Numbered from the stretch's first letter, positions 1-7,779 are shown. The stretch is 64,000 nucleotides of DNA from Mollicutes bacterium (GCA_003552925.1 PUOX01000064.1:1-64000); one strand, 5' to 3'. The notes: generated by a model from the sequence alone, not told the origin. Numbers and translations are program-made.

Positions 1-746
1 GAATCTTCTTCATCGTCCACACCCTCTTCAAGCGTTCGAAGTTCTTTGTCGACAATGTCGAACTCGATGTCTTTGTCAAAGAGTTTCTTCGAATAGACTT
101 TGCTGGTCTCTTCGCCGACGACGCCAATGACGGTATACGCGATGCGGCGCGTCATGAAATCCACGCTGGTTCCGATGACGAGCTTGCGGAACCAATAGGC
201 GGGATTCATCACATTGATGGCGCCTAGGGTCATGCGGAACGCTTTGTTCAATTTCTTGTTGCGCACCGCCTTGAGCAGTTTTGTATCCTCAATATTTTTC
301 TTGCGCTGATAAAGGTGCACCATGCCGCTGATGCGGACGTTTCGAGTGTTTTTCAGTACGGGTTGTTCTAGGATGCCATCTATACGGTTGGTGATGTAAT
401 GGTTGAGCATAAGCATTTCGTCGACACTTAGTTCAAGCATCGGATATTTTGATCGCGGATAATAATACGAGGATATTTCGTCAACCAGTTCGTAAGAGAG
501 GTCAAACAGCACTTTCCCGAATCCTTTGTTGGTTTTTTTGTACATCCGTTTAAAGCTGTTTTGCTTGTCGGTAATCAGGGCTTTGAGCTGTTCTTGGTCT
601 ACGGATTCAACCGCTTCTTCGTCGTCTTTAAGAGAAACCGCTTTGCCGCGGACAATAAAATACACATAGAGCAACGAAAAAATCGTGAACCCGAAAGCCA
701 CGCCGAATAGGAAATTTATGATGCCGCCAAAAGACAGCTCGGGCAT
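1..746 (-). CDS. Uncharacterised membrane-anchored protein (3' end outside window)
   Basis: The frame is open from an ATG at 746 to the window edge, about 248 codons, and continues beyond it. AGAGGTGA precedes the ATG. Residues about 8-33 form one hydrophobic segment (INFLFGVAFGFTIFSLLYVY), followed by a basic and acidic cytoplasmic-looking region containing SYYYPRSKYPMLELSVDEML and, further on, RKLVIGTSVDFMTRRIAYTV. I do not recognise the family. One N-terminal anchor plus a large soluble domain is all that can be stated. It is divergent from the exporter gene at 1117. Confidence 0.8.
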   Translation of the reverse strand, partial: MPELSFGGIINFLFGVAFGFTIFSLLYVYFIVRGKAVSLKDDEEAVESVDQEQLKALITDKQNSFKRMYKKTNKGFGKVLFDLSYELVDEISSYYYPRSKYPMLELSVDEMLMLNHYITNRIDGILEQPVLKNTRNVRISGMVHLYQRKKNIEDTKLLKAVRNKKLNKAFRMTLGAINVMNPAYWFRKLVIGTSVDFMTRRIAYTVIGVVGEETSKVYSKKLFDKDIEFDIVDKELRTLEEGVDDEED

Positions 747-764
747 TTGAATCACCTCTTTAAC

Positions 765-794
765 ATTATAGCACACAACCCTCTTTCTTGTCGC
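765..794 (-). promoter_or_regulatory. Promoter for the leftward gene ending at the window edge
   Basis: Consensus -10 TATAAT (765-770) lies 18 bases from a weaker -35 GCGACA (789-794). The predicted start would leave only about a 12-base leader ahead of the ATG at 746. Confidence 0.55.
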
Positions 795-860
795 ATGCTA
801 TTGTTGTAATCCTTAAGGGGATTAATCGTTTAGGTGGTTGTGTTGCAACTTCACAGAAGT

Positions 861-889
861 TTGTGGGTAAAGCATGTATGTAGTATAAC
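861..889 (+). promoter_or_regulatory. Candidate promoter for the exporter-like gene
   Basis: TTGTGG (861-866) and TATAAC (884-889) are separated by 17 bases. Initiation near 896 would give an unusually long leader of about 220 bases. Confidence 0.4.
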
Positions 890-895
890 ATAGCG

Positions 896-1116
896 AAGCA
901 ACTGTTATGAACAAGACGATGTTCACGCTTGGCGAAACAACTTGAGCCGGAACAAGGGCTATTGTTTGGTGAAACACTCTTTCTATGGTTTAATGTAAGT
1001 GTTACGAAACACGTGTGGCGGTTTTTTCAAGCCATTTCGGAGTTTTCAGCCTTGAAAACAAATACGATTTGAAGGCTCTTAATCGCAAAACCGCACGGTA
1101 AAAGGAGAAGTTTGCA
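896..1116 (+). other. Structured 5' leader of the exporter-like gene
   Basis: This stretch of the 370-base divergent gap has no plausible gene. It holds nested complementary segments: AACACT 973-978 with AGTGTT 998-1003; GCGGTTTT 1018-1025 with AAAACCGC 1087-1094, enclosing about 60 bases; and a hairpin GTTTTC 1042-1047 with GAAAAC 1054-1059. The hairpin loop AGCCTT (1048-1053) can pair instead with AAGGCT 1072-1077. The closing stem ends just before the AAGGAG ribosome site. This looks like a riboswitch-type leader, but it matches no class I recognise. Confidence 0.45.
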
Positions 1117-2085
1117 ATGAGAAGATATCTTCACACAACCATCAAAATGACGTTGGCGCTTGTGATTACGACCATCATCGCACAAGTCTTGAATTTAGAG
1201 TATGCCATCACAGCCGGCATCCTCGCCGTGCTGTTCATACAACTGACAAGGCAGGATTCTTATATAAACGCCGTTAAGCGAATTGCCGGGGGATTGTTGG
1301 CCATCGGACTCGCAACCGTCTTCTTCGTTGTTCTAGGCTACCACACATGGGTCTTTTTCTTGTCGGCCTTTCTCTTCATTGCCTCATCATTCGCGCTCAA
1401 AATATCCGTAGGCATCGTCCCTTCTCTTGTGCTTGCCTCGCATTTGTTGATCGAAGGAGCGTTCACTTGGTCTATGCTCGTGAACGCAATTTTGCTGATT
1501 GGCGTCTCGGCAATTGTCGCCATGGTCTTAAACGCGACGTATCCCCTCAACACTTACAAGTATTTGAGCGGCTATATCAACCGTATCGATGAACTTCTCA
1601 AACGTGATGTTGTCCTTGCTTCGGAAGCGCTATCCGCATTAGAACGTAAAGAACAATATCTTCAGCGCCATACCGAAAACCGCGAACAACTTGTACGCGT
1701 CTTGCGTGAAGCGGAACTGACCGACAAAGACTTGCTCTTCGATAAAAATCATCGACACATGGCGTATCTTAGAATGCGGCATGCTCAAATGAAGCGTGTC
1801 GAGAGACTCTTTGATTTGATGCAAAAACTCGAGAAACATCATCCTTATGCGGACATGCTCTCCAACTACATCCAAGAGCTGGCGGAAGATATTGGGAAAA
1901 CCGACAAGGCCACACCACAGCTTGAAAAACTTCATGCTTTGAGAGAAAGCTTCCGGAAAAAGCCTTTACCGGAAAATCGAGAAGCGTTTGAAACCAGGGC
2001 GATTTTGTTTCAGACGATGTTTGAAATCGAAAGTTTTTTGCAGGAAAAAATACGCTTCCATCAAAATCACCCCACGCTTCAATAG
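1117..2085 (+). CDS. Aromatic acid exporter family (ArAE/DUF939-type) membrane protein
   Basis: The 322-residue protein has about five or six hydrophobic segments in its first 145 residues, starting KMTLALVITTIIAQVLNLEY and including SVGIVPSLVLASHLLIEGAF. A charged, coiled-coil-like cytoplasmic half follows, with many E/K/R residues (about 150-320). This membrane-plus-helical-tail layout is typical of the Bacillus YqjA-like ArAE/FUSC family, proposed efflux proteins for aromatic carboxylates. AAGGAG lies upstream of the ATG. It is a single-gene unit with a long structured leader. The substrate cannot be read from the sequence. Confidence 0.75.
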   Translation: MRRYLHTTIKMTLALVITTIIAQVLNLEYAITAGILAVLFIQLTRQDSYINAVKRIAGGLLAIGLATVFFVVLGYHTWVFFLSAFLFIASSFALKISVGIVPSLVLASHLLIEGAFTWSMLVNAILLIGVSAIVAMVLNATYPLNTYKYLSGYINRIDELLKRDVVLASEALSALERKEQYLQRHTENREQLVRVLREAELTDKDLLFDKNHRHMAYLRMRHAQMKRVERLFDLMQKLEKHHPYADMLSNYIQELAEDIGKTDKATPQLEKLHALRESFRKKPLPENREAFETRAILFQTMFEIESFLQEKIRFHQNHPTLQ

Positions 2086-2178
2086 ACAAACAACGCCACA
2101 ATCGCATCTTATTTTTCTTTCATGAAAAGCGTTCAAACCTTCGCAAAATGCCCATATAAAGGGCCACCAAAGGCAAAA

Positions 2179-2205
2179 GAAAACCACTTCATAAAAGTGG
2201 TTTTC
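2179..2205. terminator. Bidirectional terminator between exporter gene and fabV
   Basis: A perfect 11-bp stem (2179-2189 with 2195-2205) with a 5-base loop is followed by short T-rich tails on both strands. It abuts the fabV stop codon at 2206. Confidence 0.75.
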
Positions 2206-3399
2206 TTATTCCGGCTTAAGTTTGCTTAACGTTTCCATATCTACGGGCTTATCGTAATCAATTTCCTCAAACGCAAAGCCGTTCATCCGATAAAAGTCCC
2301 GCAACACCATTTGAGTCCCCTCAAGACCGAAGAGTTTTTCTTCGGTTATATTTTTCATTAGACGGGAAGTTTCATTTTGAATTGCAAAGTCCATCTCTTT
2401 GTGGTCGAGACGGAGGCGACCAACGTCGTCCACAATACGTTTATTCCCATAAACCATATCTTTGAACAAACGATATTTATGACCCAGCGCCGTTTCATGA
2501 ACTCCGTGCCTCATCATGGTATCAAAAAGGCATGACACATAAACCGGCATTTGGGGAATAAAGACACTAGCTTTGGTGACTACGGCTTTGGAAGAAGAAA
2601 TCAGGGCTTCTCCCCCTAAAGAAATTTGCAATTTTTCATGCATTTTTTGCGCCTTATCTTCCAAGTCTTCCTTGGCTTTGCCGATTGTGCCGGAACGATA
2701 GATATGGGATGTTGACTCGCCTCCGACATAAGTATACGATATCGTCTTGACTCCTTCGGACAATACCCCTTCGGCTTCAAGAGTGTCCATCCAATCTTGC
2801 CAGTCCGACCCTCCCATGACATATACGGTGTTTTGAATTTCAGCGTCGTCAGCGGGTTCAACGGTGAGGTCTTTAAGTTGTCGTTTGGCAATGTCGATGG
2901 TCTTGCCCATCGCCTTATTGCCAATCGGTTTGATGGATGAGCGTACAAGTTCACCCGTTTTTGGATTGGGCCGCGCCCCCGCGGCGATCGAATACACGAC
3001 CAAATCCACCTTGCCGAAATTCTCCCTGATGGAATCGGCCACTTGTTTTTTCATTGTCTGTGAAAACGCATCGCCAACAAAATCTTTGTGGACGTTTCCC
3101 GTTTCTTTCGCATGTTTTTGGAAAAAGATGTTGTTCCACCATCCCGCCGTACCTGTGCGTTTGCCTTTCGGCGGACTTTCATAGGAAACGTTGAGCGTAT
3201 TGGCAAAGGCTCCATATGCCAAAGCGATGCGCGAAGCGAGTCCATATCCAGAGGACCCACCAACAACAAGGACGTTTCGCGGTCCTTCAAAAGATGGCTG
3301 CGCTTGTGCCTCCTCGATTTGGTTTTTCACAAACGACTCACTTCCGAGGGGATGCGCATTGGTAAAAACGTTCGAGCGAATGGACGGTTTGAGAATCAT
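2206..3399 (-). CDS. fabV: FabV-type enoyl-ACP/trans-2-enoyl-CoA reductase (NADH)
   Basis: The protein is 397 residues, the usual FabV/TER length. The NADH-binding loop VVGGSSGYGLASR lies near residues 46-58. The catalytic Y-x8-K pair is in IYRSGTIGKAK, the signature separating FabV/TER from shorter FabI. C-terminal family motifs such as RDFYRMNGF are present. FabV performs the last reduction of fatty-acid elongation, and TER enzymes act on crotonyl-CoA. The sequence does not decide which applies. The start ATG at 3399 has GAAAGGAG upstream. It is transcribed alone. Confidence 0.93.
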   Translation of the reverse strand: MILKPSIRSNVFTNAHPLGSESFVKNQIEEAQAQPSFEGPRNVLVVGGSSGYGLASRIALAYGAFANTLNVSYESPPKGKRTGTAGWWNNIFFQKHAKETGNVHKDFVGDAFSQTMKKQVADSIRENFGKVDLVVYSIAAGARPNPKTGELVRSSIKPIGNKAMGKTIDIAKRQLKDLTVEPADDAEIQNTVYVMGGSDWQDWMDTLEAEGVLSEGVKTISYTYVGGESTSHIYRSGTIGKAKEDLEDKAQKMHEKLQISLGGEALISSSKAVVTKASVFIPQMPVYVSCLFDTMMRHGVHETALGHKYRLFKDMVYGNKRIVDDVGRLRLDHKEMDFAIQNETSRLMKNITEEKLFGLEGTQMVLRDFYRMNGFAFEEIDYDKPVDMETLSKLKPE

Positions 3400-3432
3400 A
3401 CAATGCTCCTTTCATTGTTTCATACATACTTC

Positions 3433-3441
3433 ATTGTATCA
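3433..3441 (-). promoter_or_regulatory. Extended -10 promoter for fabV
   Basis: TACAAT (3433-3438) is preceded by TGA, giving a TGn-extended -10. No good -35 is seen at the expected distance. Confidence 0.45.
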
Positions 3442-3936
3442 TTTTCAGAACCTATTGTATTGTAGAATGAAATGTTAGACGTCAAAAGGCGATGGCAATA
3501 TACAATAGATGTGAACGCTAAAGCTTGATAAACAAAAAAAGAGCCGTATCCTATAAGAGTTAAGAGAAAGTCCACCTTAGGGAGGATACGGATCACATGT
3601 GAAGTCTACAAAAAACATTTATTATTGTGAGCACGATGCAAACACAAGATATCATGCCTGACAACTTTACAGTAACTCGTGATACTCTGTGCGGAAAGTC
3701 ATCCAACATACATAGTGTCCAAAGCTTCGTTTATGCGTTTGATGAAGCGTTGTGATGGCCCCTGGGGAGCCTGGATTTCTAGACCGAAAAGACCGAAGAC
3801 ACCGCATCCCATCCCTCAAAAGCCCAAAGCAATTCGCGCCATCAAGAATCTCTTGCGGTGCCCCCCCCCTTTATTCCACAGCCTAAAAAATTTGCTAAAG
3901 TTCGGCCTTTATGCGATAATGTTTTGGGTGATTTGC
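3442..3936. other. Gene-poor region with inverted repeat, mini-ORF and C9 run
   Basis: About 500 bases separate fabV and the HAD gene. It contains a perfect 9-bp inverted repeat (CCGTATCCT 3544-3552; AGGATACGG 3583-3591). A 20-codon GTG ORF (3599-3661) follows, beginning MKSTKNIYYCEHDANTRYHA and preceded by GGAGG. A run of nine C lies at 3861-3869. An open frame runs from 3679 into the HAD gene, but its N-terminal part looks unconserved. I read this as decayed mobile-element or gene remnant. No transposase was recognised. Confidence 0.4.
3892..3920 (+). promoter_or_regulatory. Promoter for the HAD phosphatase gene
   Basis: TTGCTA (3892-3897), a 17-base spacer, and GATAAT (3915-3920) preceded by TGC (extended -10). 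Initiation would leave about a 10-base leader before the ATG at 3937, which supports that start over upstream ones. Confidence 0.65.
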
Positions 3937-4767
3937 ATGAAAAAACATTTAATCGTGCTAGATTTGGACGGCACGTTGCTGTACGATTGGGAAACTTTGA
4001 CTGAAGACACTTGCGAATACTTGAAAGCATTGCAAGCGGAAGGCCATACACTCGTAATCGCAACAGGAAGACCTTACCGAAGCAGCATCTTTTTTTATGA
4101 ACAACTCGGGCTTAACACCCCGATGATCAACTATAACGGCGGACTGATTACGTGGAAAAACAATCCGGATTTCGAAGAAGTCAACATCCCCTTAGACCGT
4201 GACGCCGTAAACGATGTATTCGCCAAAAACCGAAAGCACATCGAAAACGCCTTTTGCGAAATCAAAGACGACATATACCTGCTTGAAGAATCGGAAGACA
4301 TCAGCAATTTCTTCCACTTCAACGAACACGTCAATCTATACGTCGGAGAATTTTCCGGAAAGCTTCCCGCCGGAACAAACGGATGCATCATCATGGCCAA
4401 GGAAAAAGAAGGCCGTCTTATCGAAGAATACGTTGCAAAACACTATAAAGACATCATCAAAACCCGAAACTGGGGCAACGACTACGAGTCGGTCATCGAA
4501 CTCTACAGCCCTAAGACCAACAAAGGCATCGCCATAAAGCATGTGGCGAAACATCTGGGCTTTGATCGCGATAGCATCATCGCCTTCGGAGACGGGCACA
4601 ACGACATCGAAATGTTGGAATACGCGGGCGTCGGCGTCGCGATGGGCAACGCCCACGAAGAACTTAAAGAGGTCGCCGACGTCATCAGCCCAAAAAACCA
4701 TCAAGAACGCGCCATCGAACATTTTTTGGACAATTATTTTCAAAAGAAAAAGGTGGATTCGGATTAA
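3937..4767 (+). CDS. Cof-type HAD-superfamily hydrolase
   Basis: The 276-residue protein has the four HAD motifs: DLDGTL with nucleophile and acid/base aspartates near residues 8-13, ATGRP (motif II), a later lysine (KTNKGIA, motif III), and FGDGHNDIEML (motif IV). The central C2-type cap is typical of Cof/YwpJ phosphatases acting on sugar phosphates or flavin nucleotides. The longer open frame starts at 3679, but a promoter sits inside it and the family starts at MKKHLIVLDLDG. The stop codon overlaps the convergent ffh gene by 4 bases. Confidence 0.9.
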   Translation: MKKHLIVLDLDGTLLYDWETLTEDTCEYLKALQAEGHTLVIATGRPYRSSIFFYEQLGLNTPMINYNGGLITWKNNPDFEEVNIPLDRDAVNDVFAKNRKHIENAFCEIKDDIYLLEESEDISNFFHFNEHVNLYVGEFSGKLPAGTNGCIIMAKEKEGRLIEEYVAKHYKDIIKTRNWGNDYESVIELYSPKTNKGIAIKHVAKHLGFDRDSIIAFGDGHNDIEMLEYAGVGVAMGNAHEELKEVADVISPKNHQERAIEHFLDNYFQKKKVDSD

Positions 4768-4783
4768 AACCGGAATCCACCTT
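4750..4783. terminator. Bidirectional terminator formed by the overlapping ends of two genes
   Basis: AAGGTGGATTC-GG (4750-4762) pairs with CCGGAATCCACCTT (4770-4783) apart from one bulged base, around a 7-base loop holding both stop codons. T-rich tails occur on both strands. It therefore encodes the C-termini of both the HAD protein and Ffh. Confidence 0.75.
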
Positions 4784-6173
4784 TTCCTTTGCCTTTCCCT
4801 TTTTTCTTATTCTTGTTCGCAGGAGGCTGCGGCATGCTCTTCATGGGTTTGTTTGGGTCGATGGAGGATGGGTCCATCTTCGACATGCGCTGCATGGCCT
4901 GTTTTTGCTGGTCGAGGGTTTGAAGGAGACGGTTCACCTCGGCCACGCTGCGGCCGGAGCCTTGCGCAACGCGTCTTCTCCGCGAACTGCTGTTTTTGAT
5001 CAGTTCGGGCTTTTTGCGTTCTTGTTTGGTCATCGAGTTGATGAGCGTTTCGATATAAACGATTTGTTTGTCGTCGACGTTCATGTTTTTGGTCATTTTG
5101 TTCATGCCGGGAATCAACTTCATCAATCCCGACAAGGATCCCATGCGCTTGACCATTTTCAGTTGTTTTAGGTAATCGTTAAAGTTGAACTTGCCCTCCA
5201 TCATCTTTTCCATCATGCTCATCATGTCTTCTTCGTCGACGTTTTCGCTGACTTTGTCGACAAGGGTCATGACGTCGCCCATGCCCAAAATGCGGCCGGC
5301 CATGCGCTCGGGATGGAAGACTTCCAAATCTTCAAGCTTTTCGCCAAGCCCCATGAACTTAATCGGGACGTCGGCGACTTTTTTCATGGACAAAGCGGCA
5401 CCACCGCGGGTGTCGCCGTCTAGTTTCGTGATGATGCTTCCCGTGATGGATAGCGATTGATGGAAATGGTCCGCTACGCTGACCGCATCTTGTCCGGTCA
5501 TTGCGTCGAGCACTAGATAAATCTCATCGGGACGCAAATGCGCCTTGACCGTTTTGAGTTCTTCCATCATGGTTTCGTCGATATGCAGACGTCCGGCCGT
5601 ATCGAAAATCAAGACATCGTGGCCGTTGGCTTCTGCATGCTCCAGCGCGCCGTCGATGACGTCTTTGAGGGGGGTTTTCGTGCCCTGTTCATACACATCG
5701 ATGCCGAGTTGTTCGCCGATGGTCACAAGCTGCTCGATTGCGGCGGGGCGGTACACGTCCAAAGCGACCAAAAGCGGCTTCGCATCATGGTGTTTGCGAA
5801 TGTAGTTCGCAAGTTTCCCGGCGGTTGTTGTTTTCCCGCTGCCTTGGAGTCCGGAGAGCATAATCGATGTGGTCTTTCCTTTTTCGAGTGTAAACGCGCT
5901 AGTTTCTCCACCCAATAGCTCGGTTAAGCTTTCGTGGACGACTTTTACGACTTGTTGTCCGGGGTTGAGCCCTTTTAAGATTTTGTCGCCCAACGCTTTT
6001 TCTTTGACGTCTTTGGTGAAGGATTTGACGACTTTGAAGTTGACGTCGGCCTCCAAAAGGCTCAAACGCACTTCACGCATCATCTCTTCAATGTCTTTTT
6101 CGGTGAGGCGAGCCTTGCCGCGGACGCGGCGCATCGCCATTTGCAGTCGATCGGATAGTTGGTCAAATGCCAT
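4764..6173 (-). CDS. ffh: Signal recognition particle protein Ffh (SRP54)
   Basis: The 469-residue GTPase of the SRP binds signal peptides and SRP RNA and docks with FtsY. An N-domain helical bundle is followed by GLQGSGKTTTAGKLA (P-loop), DTAGRLHIDE (G3) and TKLDGDTRGGAAL (G4/closing loop). The methionine-rich M domain (about 300-440) has the RNA-binding GSGRSVAEVNRLL segment. The tail is Lys/Gly-rich (KKGKGKGKGGFRF). The start abuts the ylxM stop, indicating an ftsY-ylxM-ffh operon. Confidence 0.97.
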   Translation of the reverse strand: MAFDQLSDRLQMAMRRVRGKARLTEKDIEEMMREVRLSLLEADVNFKVVKSFTKDVKEKALGDKILKGLNPGQQVVKVVHESLTELLGGETSAFTLEKGKTTSIMLSGLQGSGKTTTAGKLANYIRKHHDAKPLLVALDVYRPAAIEQLVTIGEQLGIDVYEQGTKTPLKDVIDGALEHAEANGHDVLIFDTAGRLHIDETMMEELKTVKAHLRPDEIYLVLDAMTGQDAVSVADHFHQSLSITGSIITKLDGDTRGGAALSMKKVADVPIKFMGLGEKLEDLEVFHPERMAGRILGMGDVMTLVDKVSENVDEEDMMSMMEKMMEGKFNFNDYLKQLKMVKRMGSLSGLMKLIPGMNKMTKNMNVDDKQIVYIETLINSMTKQERKKPELIKNSSSRRRRVAQGSGRSVAEVNRLLQTLDQQKQAMQRMSKMDPSSIDPNKPMKSMPQPPANKNKKKGKGKGKGGFRF

Positions 6174-6497
6174 TTAATCCACCTCTTCGAGTTCATCAAT
6201 AAGGGCTAGTAAGGTTTCGGATTGAACTTCTTTTTTGATACGGCTTAACAGTTCCTGCCGTCTTTCGGCCTTTTTGCGGAGGCCTAACTTCTCTTCGTAA
6301 TTGTAGAGTTTCGCGGCGGTCTTTTTTATGTGGTCGTGCACGGCGTTACGGGAAGTGTTGACCAAATCCGCAATTTCCGCTAGCGAGTAATTGTCCCGAT
6401 AATAATAGTGCATGATTTTTGCTTGCTTTTCGGTAAGCAACGCTTCGTAGTAAAACAGCAACGTATCGATTTCGAGGTGCTTTTCCAGCCCGTCCAT
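6174..6497 (-). CDS. ylxM: YlxM/UPF0122 helix-turn-helix protein, SRP-associated
   Basis: The 107 residues contain LTEKQAKIMHYYYRDNYSLA followed by EIADLVNTSRNAVHDHIKKT, a sigma-region-4-like helix-turn-helix typical of YlxM. In streptococci YlxM modulates SRP GTPase activity. It lies exactly between ftsY and ffh without intergenic bases, its usual place in Firmicutes. Confidence 0.93.
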   Translation of the reverse strand: MDGLEKHLEIDTLLFYYEALLTEKQAKIMHYYYRDNYSLAEIADLVNTSRNAVHDHIKKTAAKLYNYEEKLGLRKKAERRQELLSRIKKEVQSETLLALIDELEEVD

Positions 6498-7463
6498 CTA
6501 TATCACATCCGCAAAGAGTCCGTATATGTACTCTTCAATGTCGAAATGCTCCAAATCGTCCACCTTTTCGCCTAAGCCCACCATCTTGACGGGGACGCCG
6601 ATGGTCTCGCGAATCGCAAGGGCGATGCCTCCCTTTGCCGTGCCGTCCAGTTTTGTCAGCACAACGCCGGTAAGACGAGTCACTTCATTGAAAATTTTCG
6701 CCTGGGATAGTCCGTTTTGGCCGGTCGTCGCATCGACAACCAAAAGTGTCTCTTGAGGAGCCCCTTTGATTTCCCGGCCAATGACGCGGTGGATTTTGCC
6801 GAGTTCCTCCATGAGATGTTTCTTGTTTTGTAGACGGCCCGCCGTGTCGCATAGCAACACGTCGATGTCATGTTTCTTCGCGTAAGCGATGGCATCATAC
6901 ATGACGCTTGAAGGGTCGCTGCCTTTGGGTTTCTCAAAAAATTCGCTTCCCGTTCTTTCGCTCCATATCCTCAACTGATTAATCGCACCGGCACGAAACG
7001 TGTCTCCGGCGACCATCATGACTTTTTTGCCTTTTTTCTGCAGAAGGTAGGCGACTTTTCCTATCGTCGTCGTTTTTCCAACACCGTTCACACCAACGAA
7101 CAGTAGCACGGAAAGACCTTCGCTCAATTGCAAGTTCGTGTCCACGATTTCGTCTTTGACATAACGCTTGAACATTTCTTCGACGATGACCTCTCGTAAG
7201 TCGTGTGCGTCTTGAATCTTTTTCACTTCTACGGTGTTGCGCAAGTGCTCAACCAAGGACAAGACCACATCGACACCCATATCGGCCGTAATGAAGAGTT
7301 CTTCAATATCCTCGAACAGTTCTTCGGTAATTGGCGCGCCGCTTTGCAAAAGATCGTCTAGGCGGTTGAAGACGTTTTCGCGGGTCTTTTCCATACCGAT
7401 TCTATATTTTTGTGCCTGTTGTTTGCGTTTTTTGCTTTGAAACAAGTTTTTGATGAACCCCAC
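6498..7463 (-). CDS. ftsY: Signal recognition particle receptor FtsY
   Basis: 321 residues from a GTG at 7463 (protein begins GFIKNLFQSKKRKQQ) with AGGTGAGG just upstream. The basic N-terminus replaces the long acidic A domain of enterobacteria. The NG domain shows GVNGVGKTTTIGK (P-loop), DTAGRLQNK (G3), TKLDGTAKGG (G4) and GLGEKVDDLEHFD. The same frame extends upstream to 7601, but that extension crosses a terminator and the gene's own promoter, so it is not coding. Confidence 0.95.
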   Translation of the reverse strand: MGFIKNLFQSKKRKQQAQKYRIGMEKTRENVFNRLDDLLQSGAPITEELFEDIEELFITADMGVDVVLSLVEHLRNTVEVKKIQDAHDLREVIVEEMFKRYVKDEIVDTNLQLSEGLSVLLFVGVNGVGKTTTIGKVAYLLQKKGKKVMMVAGDTFRAGAINQLRIWSERTGSEFFEKPKGSDPSSVMYDAIAYAKKHDIDVLLCDTAGRLQNKKHLMEELGKIHRVIGREIKGAPQETLLVVDATTGQNGLSQAKIFNEVTRLTGVVLTKLDGTAKGGIALAIRETIGVPVKMVGLGEKVDDLEHFDIEEYIYGLFADVI

Positions 7464-7494
7464 AGGCCTCACCTGCCTTTCACAAATCAAAGGT

Positions 7495-7522
7495 ATTATA
7501 ACATAATTCCAACCATAACCAA
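7495..7522 (-). promoter_or_regulatory. Promoter of the ftsY-ylxM-ffh operon
   Basis: TATAAT (7495-7500) has an upstream TGT (extended -10) and TTGGTT (7517-7522) at 16 bases. It lies directly after the U-tract of the upstream RNA candidate. Confidence 0.65.
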
Positions 7523-7575
7523 ATAAAAAACCCCTTACAAAGGGAAATCCGCCTTGCGGCGGATTAAGGAAGGGG
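7521..7575 (-). terminator. Intrinsic terminator of the RNA candidate upstream of ftsY
   Basis: A strong 8-bp hairpin (7546-7553 with 7558-7565, loop TTGC on the + strand) is flanked by CCCCTT/AAGGGG pairing (7531-7536, 7570-7575). The transcript then has TTTTTTATTT (7530-7521). Confidence 0.75.
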
Positions 7576-7638
7576 ATGTGTGAATAGCAAGTATTCACCA
7601 TGCTATGTAAGGGATAAGTTGCAACCTTTCAGTTGCAA
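7523..7638 (-). ncRNA. Candidate small structured RNA between topA and ftsY
   Basis: A near-consensus promoter (7643-7671) and an intrinsic terminator bound a transcript of about 115 bases. Predicted helices in transcript order are: TTGCAAC/GTTGCAA (7638-7632 with 7625-7619, 6-base loop); CCCTTACA/TGTAAGGG (7613-7606 with 7539-7532), closing the molecule; GTGAATA/TATTCAC (7598-7592 with 7586-7580), with an alternative ATAGCA/TGCTAT pairing; and the GC-rich terminator hairpin. It lacks the GGAAG/GNRA SRP-RNA signature and matches no family I know. It could instead be an attenuated leader of ftsY. The remainder of this gap (7672-7779) holds a CCTCTC/GAGAGG hairpin and no gene. Confidence 0.6.
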
Positions 7639-7642
7639 GTAA

Positions 7643-7671
7643 ATAGTATCACATTTACAAATGCTTGTCAA
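7643..7671 (-). promoter_or_regulatory. Strong promoter of the RNA candidate
   Basis: Perfect -35 TTGACA (7666-7671), a 17-base spacer, and -10 TACTAT (7643-7648) preceded by TGA. Confidence 0.8.
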
Positions 7672-7779
7672 GAAACGCCACGAAGCGGGGAAGGTCCTCT
7701 CCAACTCTTAATGAGAGGCTTTTAGGTTTCTTCCGACTTCTTTATAAAACATTCTAAAAAAGAAAATGGGAGGAGTTTA

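Noticed and set aside
3679-3936. 86-codon N-terminal extension of the HAD phosphatase
   Set aside because: The extension contains the -35/-10 promoter, has no ribosome site at its start and no similarity to the HAD family.
7464-7601. 46-codon N-terminal extension of ftsY starting with ATG at 7601
   Set aside because: It crosses an intrinsic terminator and the ftsY promoter, lacks a ribosome site, and the family N-terminus starts at the GTG at 7463.
7523-7638. SRP RNA (4.5S/6S scRNA) next to ftsY-ffh
   Set aside because: The conserved domain IV core and GNRA-type tetraloop are not present on either strand.
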